Shown piece by piece: positions 51,403-61,100 of a DNA stretch of 64,000 nucleotides. Origin of the DNA: a bacterium (GTDB lineage: Bacteria; Verrucomicrobiota; Verrucomicrobiia; Limisphaerales; RI-55); contig WGOC01000013.1 of the NCBI GenBank assembly GCA_016124235.1, positions 124,001 to 188,000 on the forward strand, given 5' to 3'. Position numbers and translations under genes: made by a program. The notes under the pieces were generated by a model. That model saw nothing but the letters and a program-made list of their open reading frames with translations, was not told the DNA's origin and searched no databases. Numbering within the stretch: the stretch's first letter is position 1; each line of letters opens with the position of its first letter.

Positions 51403-51764
51403 GGGGCTAAAGTATTAATAACCTACATTCAACAGCGGTTATCCCGGAAAGAGCGTGGCGACTCAACGACTGGTTGATTCCCTCTCTCCGATTTCATTTT
51501 TTGAGGGCTACGCTTCCTCTTACTTTCTGTCAACCAAAGCCTTGCGAGCCTGCCACAAGCCGTTGCATTCACATCATCATCCGGACCAACTCAGAGAACT
51601 CGCTTTCGCCGCGGCGTGGGCAATACACGCGTTCGACAGATGCACAGGTTTTCCAATCGGATTTGTGACTCCTTCGCGTGCCAGCCGCCACGCGTTCCGG
51701 TTGATTCAATTCCAAGGGAATCGTCTTTCGTCACACGTTCGCCACGCGAATCAATTTCGAAAAT
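51403..51764. other. Gene-poor stretch, no supported gene
   Basis: The three plus-strand ORFs here (51455-51778, 51474-51668, 51616-51960) give His/Arg/Ser-rich sequences with no domain, no ribosome site and conflicting frames. I see no hairpin or repeat of note. It could contain a decayed gene. Confidence 0.4.
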
Positions 51765-51974
51765 TCAGCGACGCTTGACCGAAGCGTTCCAAGATTGCAC
51801 ACCCGCGAGGAGCCCGGCCGCCAGACCAATCCAGCCACGCCAGTCCATGAGGATTGAAACGGAACCGCTCTCGGGCCGTGAAATGAGTGAGGTCACAAAG
51901 GTCACCAGAAAGCTCACCACAAAAAAGACGAAGACGAAGGAAATAACACCGACCAGATAACGGACCCATCGCAT
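51765..51974 (-). CDS. Small two-TM membrane protein (69 aa)
   Basis: The start MRWVRYLVGVISFVFVFFVV runs straight into a long hydrophobic helix, and a second helix is WRGWIGLAAGLLAGVQSW. A short loop with SRPESGSVSIL lies between them, and the C terminus is basic (SVKRR). No family is recognised. The ATG at 51974 is preceded by GAACAACGCCCTTC, with no strong ribosome site. The next gene (52029-52340) is 54 bases upstream on the same strand. Confidence 0.5.
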   Translation of the reverse strand: MRWVRYLVGVISFVFVFFVVSFLVTFVTSLISRPESGSVSILMDWRGWIGLAAGLLAGVQSWNASVKRR

Positions 51975-52028
51975 GAAGGGCGTTGTTCCTTCCCCGTAAT
52001 TAAAGTCAACGGCTATGATGGAGCGCCG

Positions 52029-52340
52029 TCAGTCCCACTGTTCAACGCATTGCACCCCGCGATCGCCGTTCATCCAAACCCAGCCGACCTCGCGCGGGTT
52101 TTCGCCTTCTGTCCAGGCGGTGGCGTCCAGGCCGCGGCGCAGGAGGTTCAACAATTCCTGCTCCACATGATCAAAATGTATGCGCTTGATCGTGTGGCTG
52201 CCGTGTTCACTCCTCCATGTGAGCGTGCAATAAACCGGCCGCGTGGCCCCCGGTGGTGGGGTCATTTTCTCGCGTCGCAAACCGCGCTTGTCTGACACAA
52301 GCACTTTGCGAAACCACGATTGAACCTGATTCCGAGGCAT
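52029..52340 (-). CDS. Hypothetical protein (103 aa)
   Basis: The track start 52409 gives 23 extra residues; MPRNQVQSWFRKVLVSDKRG at ATG 52340 seems the better start. The sequence VYCTLTWRSEHGSHTIKRIH followed by HVEQELLNLLRRGLDATAWT has alternating strand and helix character and could be a small DNA- or protein-binding domain, but none is recognised. The tail GWVWMNGDRGVQCVEQWD is Trp-rich. It sits between the small membrane gene and miaA. Confidence 0.45.
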   Translation of the reverse strand: MPRNQVQSWFRKVLVSDKRGLRREKMTPPPGATRPVYCTLTWRSEHGSHTIKRIHFDHVEQELLNLLRRGLDATAWTEGENPREVGWVWMNGDRGVQCVEQWD

Positions 52341-52470
52341 AACAATTTTCGCAATAGATAACCCGGCGGCGGCAAATATCAAGTCAGCACCAGCCGGTCG
52401 AGTCAGCACTGAATTGCCACCAATTCACATAATATTGTCCGTCGCACCCGAAATCTTACACACATTTTTC

Positions 52471-53427
52471 TCAGGCTTGCCGGACTTGACCCAACAATGA
52501 AGCCACGACCGTAGCAGTTGAGCTGCCTGCTTCCAGATTCACCCAGGTCGGCAGCATTTGGTGACGCAACCAGGTCAACTGGCGCCGGGCAAACTGCCAC
52601 GTCCGAGTTTTGACCAACTGAATCGTTTCCGGCAACGGGCGCTCGCCCTGCAAATGCTCCACAACTTGCCGATAACCAATGGCTTGCATCGCGGTTTTGT
52701 TTCCCGCCAGGCCGCGATTCAACAGCGCTTTTACTTCGTCGACCAACCCGGCCGAGAACATCTCATCGACTCGTAAATCGATCCGCGCTCGCAGGTCCGC
52801 CGGTTCGCGCGTGAAGGCGATTACGTGTCCCGTTCCGAGCCGAGCTTTCGCCCACGTGGCCTGCTGCTCAGAATAGGGCCGACCGGTCAGGCGGATCACT
52901 TCCAGCGCGCGAATAACCCGTCGCGGGTTTTGTTGGTCGATTCGCGCGAACGTCTCCGGATCCGTTTGTTTGAGTTCCGCCAGCAATTCGCCCAAGGGCG
53001 CCGATTCCAATCGGGCGCGCAGCTCGGCATCGGCCGGCGGCGAGTGGCCAATTCCGAAAAGCAATGCCTTCAAGTAAAAACCCGTTCCACCACAGTAAAT
53101 TGGAATTCGCTCACGGCTGCGAATCGCTGCGTCGGCCGCGTTGGCAAGCTCAACAAAACGGGCCGCGTCAAAGGATTCTTCAAGTCCGGTCACGTCGATC
53201 AAATGATGCGGCACTCGCGCGCGTTCGGCGGCCGAAGGTTTGGCCGTTCCAATGTCCAGCCCGCGATAAACCTGCATTGAATCCACCGAAATGATTTCGC
53301 CGCCCAGCTGCTCCGCCAGTTCGATGGCGATCGCCGATTTTCCGACCGCCGTCGGGCCGGTGAGGTACCAGGCTTCGGGCGCTTTGGCGGTGCCACCGAA
53401 TGGGCGCGATGAGGGCGAAACGGTCAT
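52471..53427 (-). CDS. miaA: tRNA dimethylallyltransferase
   Basis: MiaA adds a dimethylallyl group to A37 of tRNAs that read codons beginning with U. The 318-residue enzyme has the P-loop GPTAVGKS (24-31), the catalytic aspartate in SVDSMQVYRGLDIGTAKPS (D49), HHLIDV, the PIYCGGTGFYLKALLFGIG segment, and QQNPRRVIRALEVIRLTGRP. KTAMQAIGYRQV and the RTWQFARRQLTWLR segment that contacts tRNA are present. Length is normal. It has its own position on the minus strand, divergent from the DUF1080 gene at 53531. Confidence 0.97.
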   Translation of the reverse strand: MTVSPSSRPFGGTAKAPEAWYLTGPTAVGKSAIAIELAEQLGGEIISVDSMQVYRGLDIGTAKPSAAERARVPHHLIDVTGLEESFDAARFVELANAADAAIRSRERIPIYCGGTGFYLKALLFGIGHSPPADAELRARLESAPLGELLAELKQTDPETFARIDQQNPRRVIRALEVIRLTGRPYSEQQATWAKARLGTGHVIAFTREPADLRARIDLRVDEMFSAGLVDEVKALLNRGLAGNKTAMQAIGYRQVVEHLQGERPLPETIQLVKTRTWQFARRQLTWLRHQMLPTWVNLEAGSSTATVVASLLGQVRQA

Positions 53428-53530
53428 GTTTTCGTGGAGCGGAAATTAACGGTCGCGCGCCAGAGTGTCAGTGCGATTCTCCGGCCTGGAGGCATGCTGT
53501 TGTTTGACTTAACCGCCGGCAACCCGTTTG

Positions 53531-54217
53531 ATGGCGGGCATGCACAGGTTCGCTTTCACACGTGATTTACGCCTCCGTATCCTGGTTGGTCTGTTCACCG
53601 TGGCATTCGTTTTGCGCGGGATCACTGCAGACTCCACCAATGACTGGCAATCGCTCTTCGACGGCAATTCTCTCAAGGGCTGGAAGGTGACCGACTTTGC
53701 CGGCCACGGCGAAGTGAAAGCCAAGGATGGCGTGCTCACGATCGAAATGGGCGCGGCACTTTGCGGCGTCACGTACACAAATCCGGTTCCCAAGATCGAC
53801 TACGAAGTTTCGCTCAAGGCGCGCAAAATTGCTGGTGGCGATTTCTTCTGCGGTCTCACCGTGCCGGTGAAGGACGAACACTGCACATTGATCGTCGGCG
53901 GCTGGGGGGGTGGGCTGGTTGGTATCTCGAGTATCGACGGCATGGATGCCTCCGAAAACGAAACCATGAGCGTCCTTTATTTCGAAACCGGCAAATGGTT
54001 CGACATTCGGTTCCGCGTGACGGCCGATCGTTTGACAGCGTGGATCGACAAGGAAGAAGTGGCCGACGTAAACATCAAGGGCCGTCGCATCAGCATGCGT
54101 CCCGGCGAAATCGAGATTGCCGTTCCCTTCAGCATTTCGACCTACGCAACAACGGCAGAGATCAAGGATATCAAGATCCGCAAGGTGGACCCAAAATCTG
54201 TTACGCCCAAGAAGTAA
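53531..54217 (+). CDS. Secreted DUF1080-like single-domain protein
   Basis: The protein is 228 residues if started at ATG 53531 (the track begins one TTG codon earlier; another ATG at 53540 is also good). A signal peptide runs through ILVGLFTVAFVLRGITAD. One DUF1080/concanavalin-like domain follows: WQSLFDGNSLKGWKVTDFAG, VKAKDGVLTIEMGAALCGVT, IDYEVSLKARKIAGGDFFCG and DIRFRVTADRLTAWIDKEEV. It probably binds or cleaves a glycan outside the cytoplasm; no catalytic residue can be assigned. It shares the DUF1080 family with the longer gene at 22609 but lacks that protein's N-terminal domain. mutY follows 33 bases downstream on the same strand. Confidence 0.85.
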   Translation: MAGMHRFAFTRDLRLRILVGLFTVAFVLRGITADSTNDWQSLFDGNSLKGWKVTDFAGHGEVKAKDGVLTIEMGAALCGVTYTNPVPKIDYEVSLKARKIAGGDFFCGLTVPVKDEHCTLIVGGWGGGLVGISSIDGMDASENETMSVLYFETGKWFDIRFRVTADRLTAWIDKEEVADVNIKGRRISMRPGEIEIAVPFSISTYATTAEIKDIKIRKVDPKSVTPKK

Positions 54218-54250
54218 CGGACCCGCGATGCTGGAACCTGCTGTTGGCGA

Positions 54251-55390
54251 ATGAGCCCCTCGTCAACCAATCGCGCCAAAGTGCCGTCGCAAAGTCAACT
54301 TGTTCGCCGGCTGCTTCGCTGGTTTGTGGCAAACGCGCGTGACCTCCCTTGGCGGCGCACGCTCGATCCTTACGCGATTTGGGTTTCGGAGATCATGCTC
54401 CAGCAAACGCAGGTCAAAACGGTCATCCCGTATTTCGAGCGATGGATGAAGGATTTGCCGGACGTCGCGAGTCTGTCGAACGTGCCGTCCGACCGCCTGC
54501 ACAAACTCTGGGAAGGTCTCGGTTATTACACCCGGGCGCGCAACCTGCAGAAAGCCGCTCAAGCAATTCGTGATCAACACGGCGGCAAATTTCCGACCGA
54601 CTTCGATTCGGTTCTCGCGCTGCCCGGCATCGGAGGTTACACCGCCGGCGCGATCACCAGCATCGCGTTTAATCAGCCGAATCCGATCGTCGATGGCAAC
54701 GTGGTTCGCGTGCTCGCGCGGTTGTTCACCATCGGCGGCGATCCAAAAGACAAGTCGGCCAGGGAACAATTCTGGCAACTCGCGGAGCAATTGGTGCGGC
54801 ACGCGCACCGGATGAAAAACGTTCTTCAGCCCGCTGATTCAGCGCTCGTGCTGGCCGGCAATTGTTCGGCGTTGAACCAATCCTTGATGGAGCTTGGCGC
54901 GACAATTTGCACGCCCGCAAACCCACAATGCGACATTTGCCCGGTCAAAAAATTGTGTCTCGCGCGCGCAACGAGTCGGATTGGTGACTTTCCGGAAATC
55001 AGTAAACGTGCCGCGACCACCACTCGTCGATTCATCGCCTTCGTCATTCGACGCGGCGACAAGCTACTCGTCCGCCAACGGGCCGAAGGCAGCGTCAACG
55101 CGCATCTTTGGGAACTCCCCAACGCCGAGATTCAGGTCAACGAACCTGAACCCGTCGTCACCGCCGCAACGGCGCTCCAACTCAAGTTGAACAACGTCGA
55201 ACCGCTCGGCATGGTCCGACATAGCATTACTCGTTACCGAATCACGTTGGAATGCTTTACCGCAATTGCGACCGTCAGAATTCCCAAAACAACCGGCGTC
55301 TGGATTCCGACGAGCGAACTCAAAAATCTCGCTTTCACCGCCGCGCATTTGAAACTGCTAAAAATGGCCAACCTTCAAAACGATCGTTGA
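54251..55390 (+). CDS. mutY: Adenine DNA glycosylase
   Basis: MutY removes adenine mispaired with 8-oxoguanine. The 379-residue protein has catalytic E47 in WVSEIMLQQTQVKTVIPYF, helix-hairpin-helix LPGIGGYTAGAI with catalytic D148 in NPIVDGNVVRV, and a 4Fe-4S cluster with ligands C220, C227, C230 and C236 (spacing C-x6-C-x2-C-x5-C). The C-terminal NUDIX-like domain that recognises oxoG spans about 255-379 (FVIRRGDKLLVRQRAEGSVN, LWELPNAEI). It is complete and typical. It is separated by 33 bases from the preceding DUF1080 gene. Confidence 0.96.
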   Translation: MSPSSTNRAKVPSQSQLVRRLLRWFVANARDLPWRRTLDPYAIWVSEIMLQQTQVKTVIPYFERWMKDLPDVASLSNVPSDRLHKLWEGLGYYTRARNLQKAAQAIRDQHGGKFPTDFDSVLALPGIGGYTAGAITSIAFNQPNPIVDGNVVRVLARLFTIGGDPKDKSAREQFWQLAEQLVRHAHRMKNVLQPADSALVLAGNCSALNQSLMELGATICTPANPQCDICPVKKLCLARATSRIGDFPEISKRAATTTRRFIAFVIRRGDKLLVRQRAEGSVNAHLWELPNAEIQVNEPEPVVTAATALQLKLNNVEPLGMVRHSITRYRITLECFTAIATVRIPKTTGVWIPTSELKNLAFTAAHLKLLKMANLQNDR

Positions 55391-55394
55391 GCCG

Positions 55395-55440
55395 ATGGGT
55401 AGGGCGACGGTGCTCCATCGCCAAGGGCACGCGGCCGTTT
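55395..55440. repeat. Possible degenerate dispersed repeat after mutY
   Basis: GGTAGGGCGACGGTGCTCCA shares its first 10 bases with the left end of the REP-like palindrome at 15835 and is followed by the inverted bases TCGCC. The resemblance is short, so a degenerate repeat is only suggested. Confidence 0.3.
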
Positions 55441-55502
55441 CTTTCGAATGGCTAAATTTCTTCCACGGCCGTTCCGCGCGCGAAATGATTTACTTTGGCG
55501 TC

Positions 55503-55896
55503 TCACTTCGCTTCCGCCACCAACAGGTCCTTCACACCCGCCTCGTAGGCGAGTTCCTTCAATTTCTGCACCTGTTTCTGGTCAGACCGATCACGGTCAA
55601 AACGATTGCTCCAACTACTCTTGTCAACAAACGACGCAGGACTCACGACCGTCCAACTGCCGGTGCGCACGTCGATAACAGCCAGTTTCAAGCGCAGTCG
55701 CATCGCCGGCATTCATTTCGGCCACGAGCTCCTGATCGGAGCGCGAATCTTCCTGAGGGAAATCGCTCACCGGATGATTTGATCGATCGCAGACCAGCAT
55801 GCTTGCGGTGAGTTCAGCGGGCAAGCCGGTCGAAAGGTTCAAAGTTTCTGCTTGGTTCTTTGACTCGGGCGCTTTGTGATCGCCCGACGATGAACG
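55503..55896 (-). pseudogene. Decayed, frameshifted gene fragment
   Basis: Two overlapping minus-strand frames make one plausible protein: the first, open from about 55896, reads AELTASMLVCDRSNHPVSDF and on to DQELVAEMNAGDA; the second continues MRLRLKLAVIDVRTGSWTVV and ends LKELAYEAGVKDLLVAEAK. The switch occurs near 55695-55705, so a frameshift has broken the gene. No start codon with a credible N terminus exists, and the upstream end abuts the DUF423 gene, so it is truncated as well. The family is not recognised; the VIDVRTG phrase resembles small secreted beta proteins. It is probably a remnant rather than a working gene. Confidence 0.6.
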
Positions 55897-56267
55897 CTAA
55901 ACTGGCTTTTCGCATTGCCGCCGCTCTGGGATTTCTGGCCGTCGGCCTCGGCGCATTCGGCGCCCACGGATTGAAGAATTTACTGACCGAGAACGGAACC
56001 GTGGAGATTTGGGAAAAGGCAGTCTTCTACCACTTCATTCACACGGTGATGCTTTGCGTGCTGGCTTCGCGCACAAACTTCACGCGCGGCCCGTGGATGA
56101 GCTTCCTTATTGGCATCATCATTTTCTCCGGTTCTCTCTACTTGCTGGCGCTGACCAACATTCGCTGGCTCGGCGCCATCACCCCATTTGGCGGAGTTGC
56201 TTTCCTCGTGGGTTGGGCATGGCTGGCGATTTGTCCGGCCGCCAACAATCCCGAGCCGGTCGATTGA
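55890..56267 (+). CDS. DUF423-family membrane protein
   Basis: The protein is 125 residues from ATG 55890 (MNAKLAFRIAAALGFLAVGL), ten codons inside the track ORF. The DUF423 signature is GAFGAHGLK near residue 25, with the four predicted helices ALGFLAVGLGAFGAHGL, VFYHFIHTVMLCVLAS, SFLIGIIIFSGSLYLLAL and ITPFGGVAFLVGWAWLAI. The family is widespread and unstudied (YgdD in E. coli). It converges on the response regulator gene at 56301. Confidence 0.9.
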   Translation: MNAKLAFRIAAALGFLAVGLGAFGAHGLKNLLTENGTVEIWEKAVFYHFIHTVMLCVLASRTNFTRGPWMSFLIGIIIFSGSLYLLALTNIRWLGAITPFGGVAFLVGWAWLAICPAANNPEPVD

Positions 56268-56300
56268 CTCGATGCTCAGTGACCCGCTGCGGTTCATTCA

Positions 56301-56699
56301 CTATTCCGGACGCCGAACGGGCAACGGAATTCCCGCTTCGCGAAGGGCCTTTTTTACTCGCGCCAGGAGTTCCACCGGGCTGAAGGGTTTGACCATGTAA
56401 TCCGCCGCGCCTTGATCGAGACCGGTTGTGATGTCGGCATCAGTGCGCCGGGCGGTCAACATGATCACGGGAATCTTCTTCAGATCGGGTGTGGATTTCA
56501 GGTGCCGCAGCACTTCGAATCCATCGAACACCGGCATCATGCAATCGAGGATGATCAGGTCGGGACGTTCCTTCCACGCGAGGTCGAGAGCCACTTCGCC
56601 ATCCGCCGCCGATACCGTCTCAAAGCCCGCCTGCTGCAGTTGGAATTCGAGCAATTCCACCAGCAGTTCCTCATCATCCGCTATGAGTAGTTTGGCCAT
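56301..56699 (-). CDS. Single-domain response regulator
   Basis: The protein is 132 residues from ATG 56699 (MAKLLIADDEELLVELLEFQ); upstream Mets at 56714 and 56738 are less likely. It is a receiver domain only: acidic residues D8-D9-E10, phosphoacceptor Asp in LIILDCMMPVFDG, Thr in VIMLTARRTDADI and Lys in DYMVKPFSPVELLARVKKAL. There is no output domain, so it works as a stand-alone CheY- or PleD-type receiver, possibly passing phosphate to or docking on another protein. No kinase lies adjacent. It is convergent with the DUF423 gene. Confidence 0.92.
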   Translation of the reverse strand: MAKLLIADDEELLVELLEFQLQQAGFETVSAADGEVALDLAWKERPDLIILDCMMPVFDGFEVLRHLKSTPDLKKIPVIMLTARRTDADITTGLDQGAADYMVKPFSPVELLARVKKALREAGIPLPVRRPE

Positions 56700-56803
56700 C
56701 GGCGGGCGAATCATAGGTACGGGTGGACTTACGGTCAACGCACGGGGGCCACACGTTGATCCCCCTTCAAAACCAGCGGCGGGTTAAAACGCTGAAACGC
56801 GGC

Positions 56804-58009
56804 TCAAGCAGTCGTGGGCACGGCTGTTGGTCGACCAAATCCAATCAGCCACTTGATGCAGCGCCAAATCGACATGATTGCGCGCAACAATCCAATTTCA
56901 CGCTCGGCTCCGAATTGGTAGATCTGCGTCACTTCTTCCTCATGCCCGCGATAACGCGGCGGCAGAGTAAACACTTCCTCCGAATCATCATTGTCCGCCG
57001 TTCGCAAAATCCGCCGCAAGAACAGCCCTCGTCCCACGGCATAATCGCCAGGCGCCAGCTTGACCTGGCGCGCCGGCATCACCAGCCAGGGCTTGAACTG
57101 AAAGATCAGTGTTCCGTCATCCTCGCGCGTCAGCGTTCCGTACGTGCGAATCGGGGCGCGATCAAACGCCTGCGCCGTGAACATCCAATTCGTTTTCGGG
57201 TCCGGTTTGAATCGTTTGCGGCGACGCGTGAAAAAGTCCCAGCAAAAGATCACCCCAAACACACCGGCGCGAAACGACCAACCGGCGATGAACGTCGCGA
57301 CCAAAAGGATTCCCAATGAAAAAACCACCCCGACCGTCGGGCTCACAAAATTGGTCCCGACCACGAGCGAGAGCAAAAACATGCGGAACGATTTCAACGC
57401 CAGATCCACGACTGAAAATGGGCTGATCAAAATCAGAATGTTGATCGCGTGAGCGGCGAGCCAGATGATGAAAAATGCGATCACGGCGAACGGCTTCAAT
57501 AGGACATTCAAAATCGCGTTCATGTCGATCGTGGCAAACATCAGACCCGGCGCCACCAATTGATGCGCTTCAGAGCCACTCATGCTCGGCAAAAAATTGG
57601 CCGCGATGGGAATGAACGCGCCGGCCGCCACCAATCCGCTGACCTTGCTTTCGACGGCTTCGAGCACATCAAAAGGTTGCTTGAGCGAATCCGGAATTGC
57701 CGCCCCACCGACGTCCTTCACGAAGACGAGGCCGACCACAATCAATGCCGGCAACCAGAACAACGGACGCGCATACCACGGGAGTTCAGGCTTCTTTTCC
57801 TTCGGTGTGTCAAAATAGGTCCACGCACCGTACGCGCCCACACCGAGCAACGGCGAGATGGCCACTCCGATGATCATGGTGATGGTTTTGGCGATCTCCA
57901 AACCAACGGTCGGTTCGGTAGATTTCTTAGGCTTGCTGGCCGCGAAAGTCGAAGGCGCAATCGCAAGCAACATCCCGGCGACCAAAAACAGAGAAAGGAC
58001 GCGACGCAT
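56804..58009 (-). CDS. Polytopic membrane protein, unknown function
   Basis: This 401-residue protein has a signal-like start (MRRVLSLFLVAGMLLAIAPS) and about eight hydrophobic segments, e.g. KTITMIIGVAISPLLGVGAY, FWLPALIVVGLVFVKDVG, FAVIAFFIIWLAAHAINILI, SFRMFLLSLVVGTNFVSPTV and VVFSLGILLVATFIAGWSF. The C-terminal part, about residues 265-400, is cytoplasmic and soluble, including RAPIRTYGTLTREDDGTLIF and PPRYRGHEEEVTQIYQFGAE. The family is not recognised. It resembles an anchored transporter-like fold more than an enzyme. It is divergent from the giant secreted protein gene, with 125 bases between starts, so the two may share control. Confidence 0.7.
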   Translation of the reverse strand: MRRVLSLFLVAGMLLAIAPSTFAASKPKKSTEPTVGLEIAKTITMIIGVAISPLLGVGAYGAWTYFDTPKEKKPELPWYARPLFWLPALIVVGLVFVKDVGGAAIPDSLKQPFDVLEAVESKVSGLVAAGAFIPIAANFLPSMSGSEAHQLVAPGLMFATIDMNAILNVLLKPFAVIAFFIIWLAAHAINILILISPFSVVDLALKSFRMFLLSLVVGTNFVSPTVGVVFSLGILLVATFIAGWSFRAGVFGVIFCWDFFTRRRKRFKPDPKTNWMFTAQAFDRAPIRTYGTLTREDDGTLIFQFKPWLVMPARQVKLAPGDYAVGRGLFLRRILRTADNDDSEEVFTLPPRYRGHEEEVTQIYQFGAEREIGLLRAIMSIWRCIKWLIGFGRPTAVPTTA

Positions 58010-58134
58010 ACGTCGTGGAGGTTGCCGAGCCGGCGGGTCTTGGAAAGGAAATATTTACCGTGCAGGGATATCGGTCGCAAACCGTGACAACGACCGCCAT
58101 AAGCCCATACATTTAACAACCACCAAAAAAATCA

Positions 58135-61100
58135 ATGCGCTCACCAAAACTTTTGGCTGACGTTCGTGGGTCGACCCGTCGACACTTTTCTCAATTCCCT
58201 CAAGCGGTTTCCTTCTGTTGTGGGCTGTCGATTGTCATGCTCGCGGTCCACCCGGGTTCGCTGCTCGCCGATCCACCTGTAAAACTTGATCCACTTGGAA
58301 TATCCGACGGCAAGTTCCAGGTCGGAGTAAGCGGTCAGGGAGCTCGTTACGCGATCGAAGTTTCCACGAACCTGACGGACTGGCAGGAGGTCCACTCCGC
58401 GGATCTGGTCAACAATTCCGGCGCATTTGCCGACACCACCATCGGATCGTTTCCACGACGCTTTTATCGGAGCAAGATCGTTTTGTTGAACGAGCTGGAA
58501 CCGAAGGAAACGTATTTGTTCTCGGGCGACACGGTCCAATTTCACGTTTCCGAGGGACCGGTCGGAACGGCGTGGGTTTTCAAAGTCAACAGTGTGGTGG
58601 GCGGGAATGCCTCGGTGGGGACGCTGCTCATCAATCCCAATGATTCAGCCGACGTCGCGTATCAAGCTCCAGTTGGCATTGGTAGTTCGGTGGATGTTAC
58701 CGTTTGTGCCGAGGATCCGAATGATTCCGGTCGGGTGTTTTGCGGAACGGTTCACGTGTTACCCGTACCAGCAAACATCGCGATCTCTCCGGTTTCGTGG
58801 ACGATGAAGTTGGGTGACACCGTACCGTTTCAGGCAGGCGCCGTTGTGACCGGAGTTGGCTACGTGCCGTTCAATCAGGTGTATTGGAAAGTAAATGGCA
58901 CGCTGGACGCCGACCCCGCCCTGGATGCGGGGATGATCGGACCGGATGGCATTTATCACGCGCCGGACAAAATGCCCACGTCACTCCCACGCAACATTTT
59001 GGTGGGCTTCTCCACCTCCCCGTTTGGAGCCGTGGCGGCTTCGAGCCCGATCACGCTGGTTTCCTTGGAACTGACCCCGGCAGAAATCCAATCGGTGCAA
59101 ACCGGTCCGGCTGGAAACTTGACAGCAACCTTGCACAAGTCCGATGGGACGAACATCGCTCTCACGCCGGCGCAGGTTTCCTATCACAGCGGTTTTCCCG
59201 AGGCGGCGGATGTCGATACCAATGGCGCGGTCGCCGTCGGCAATTCACTCGGCAAGGCGACCATTTTTGCAACTGATCTCGCGACCGGCGCCACCGATAG
59301 CATGGTGGTTGAATCGCGACCGGATGTTCATGTCCGGCTGCTCAGCGTGCGCAAACGCTCACAAAACGAATTCAACATCAATCCCACAACCGGGCTCGCC
59401 ATTCAAACGCCCACGACACCCATCCGCGAGATCGAGGTCACCCAGCCGGGCGCGATGCTCAACCTGACGCCGGACCTGTTCTTCTTCCGCGGGACGACCA
59501 ACCTGAACACCAACTCGATTTCCGCCACGGGCAATGGCGTCCTGCGTTTCCTGGGCGATGGCAATCTCGTGCGCAATTATCAAATTGGCGGCCCGGTGCC
59601 GGACCCATCCGATTTGGTGGCGCGGGTCGAGGAACGCACCGGATTTGTCGATTTTGGCTACACGCCAGGCAGTGGCACCGTCACCATGGAATACGATGAC
59701 GGCGTGATCACCCGTCAGGCAACGGTCAAGCTCACCTTTTCCCGATTGCAGCTCGGCGCCACCATCAAAGGAATGGTCACACAGCAGAGCGGCCAGGCTT
59801 ATGATTCCGAGTGGCTCGAATTACGGCCGAAGCTGGCCAATCCCGGAATCACGGACAGCTATTTCATGGGGACGACGCAGGTCCGCATTCGGGAGCAGGG
59901 AAACACCTTTACCGTCGCTCGCATGACCGAGTATACGGGTCTGACGCAGATCCCGACGCAAAAGGAGTTCATCGACACGGCAGAATACGTCGAGGTATTG
60001 CCGAGCGGTCCGAGCGACCGGAATCCAGGTCCATTAACCACGCTTGGTGAAATACTTCTCTACGTCCGGCCGCATCATGCAGGCAATGTGCATTTCGTTG
60101 TCGATGTGCCGACCGATCCGGCCATTCCGCCAGTGGATCTAGTAATGAACGTTCAGGCTCCCGACCTGCAAATACGCTACGCGTATGGCGCGACGAACGG
60201 TTCGCCGGTCATGGCAAATTCGTATGTCGATATTCAAGCCGGCCCCAACGGCACCGCATTGTTCCTGACGCCGGAACAAGCGGACGCGTTTGGGGGAGGC
60301 GGGATTCCTTGGTATAAAAAGGATCCGCTCAACTGGTTTGTCATCACACCAAGTGGCGGCACCAACAAGTATCCTTACCAGGATTCCATCGGCCTATACG
60401 GGTATTCAACCACCGGCGAAGCATTTCCGGGAGTCTTCCGGGTGCCCGGTATTCATCAAGTCTGGCTGGCCCACACGAACCATCCGGGTATCCAGACGAC
60501 GCCGCTCGATGTCAAAGTGCTCGCGCCCACCGGAAACACATTTCCGGAACTTGCGCTCATCCCTGTTCAAACGCAGACAAATGAATTCGGCGACGCGGTA
60601 ACCCTGGCCAACCAATATGCCGGCATGGCGATCATCAGCCCAACGGACGGCCTGTGGACACCGGGTGTTCCCCTGGATGTGTCGGTGCGATTGTTTTGTG
60701 CGGACGGTCAGCCGCGCAAACTGGGTAAGAAAGTGGTGACCGTGGTACGCAGCAGCCTCAATCCCAACAACCCGTCCATCACAACGAACTATTATCTCGG
60801 CGGCGTCTTTGCGAGCTGGCCGTATGAAGGTCGGTCGGTGAAAATCAACAGCGCGTACGACCTGCCTCCTTTTGGCAGCGCGTTTGGCGTCCCCGACGAC
60901 AATGGGTTTATCCATTTTTCGGTTACCGTGGACGACCAGACCTCAGCCAACGCGGTGGCACTTCCCGCAATCGTCGGCCTGACGGTCGGGTTCAAACAAT
61001 ATCCAGATTACCTCCTGCCTGCACCGGAGGATGTTCCGGAGGAATACATTGAATACCTCGACGGCACATTGGTAACGCGGACGACGATCCCCATGGCCGT

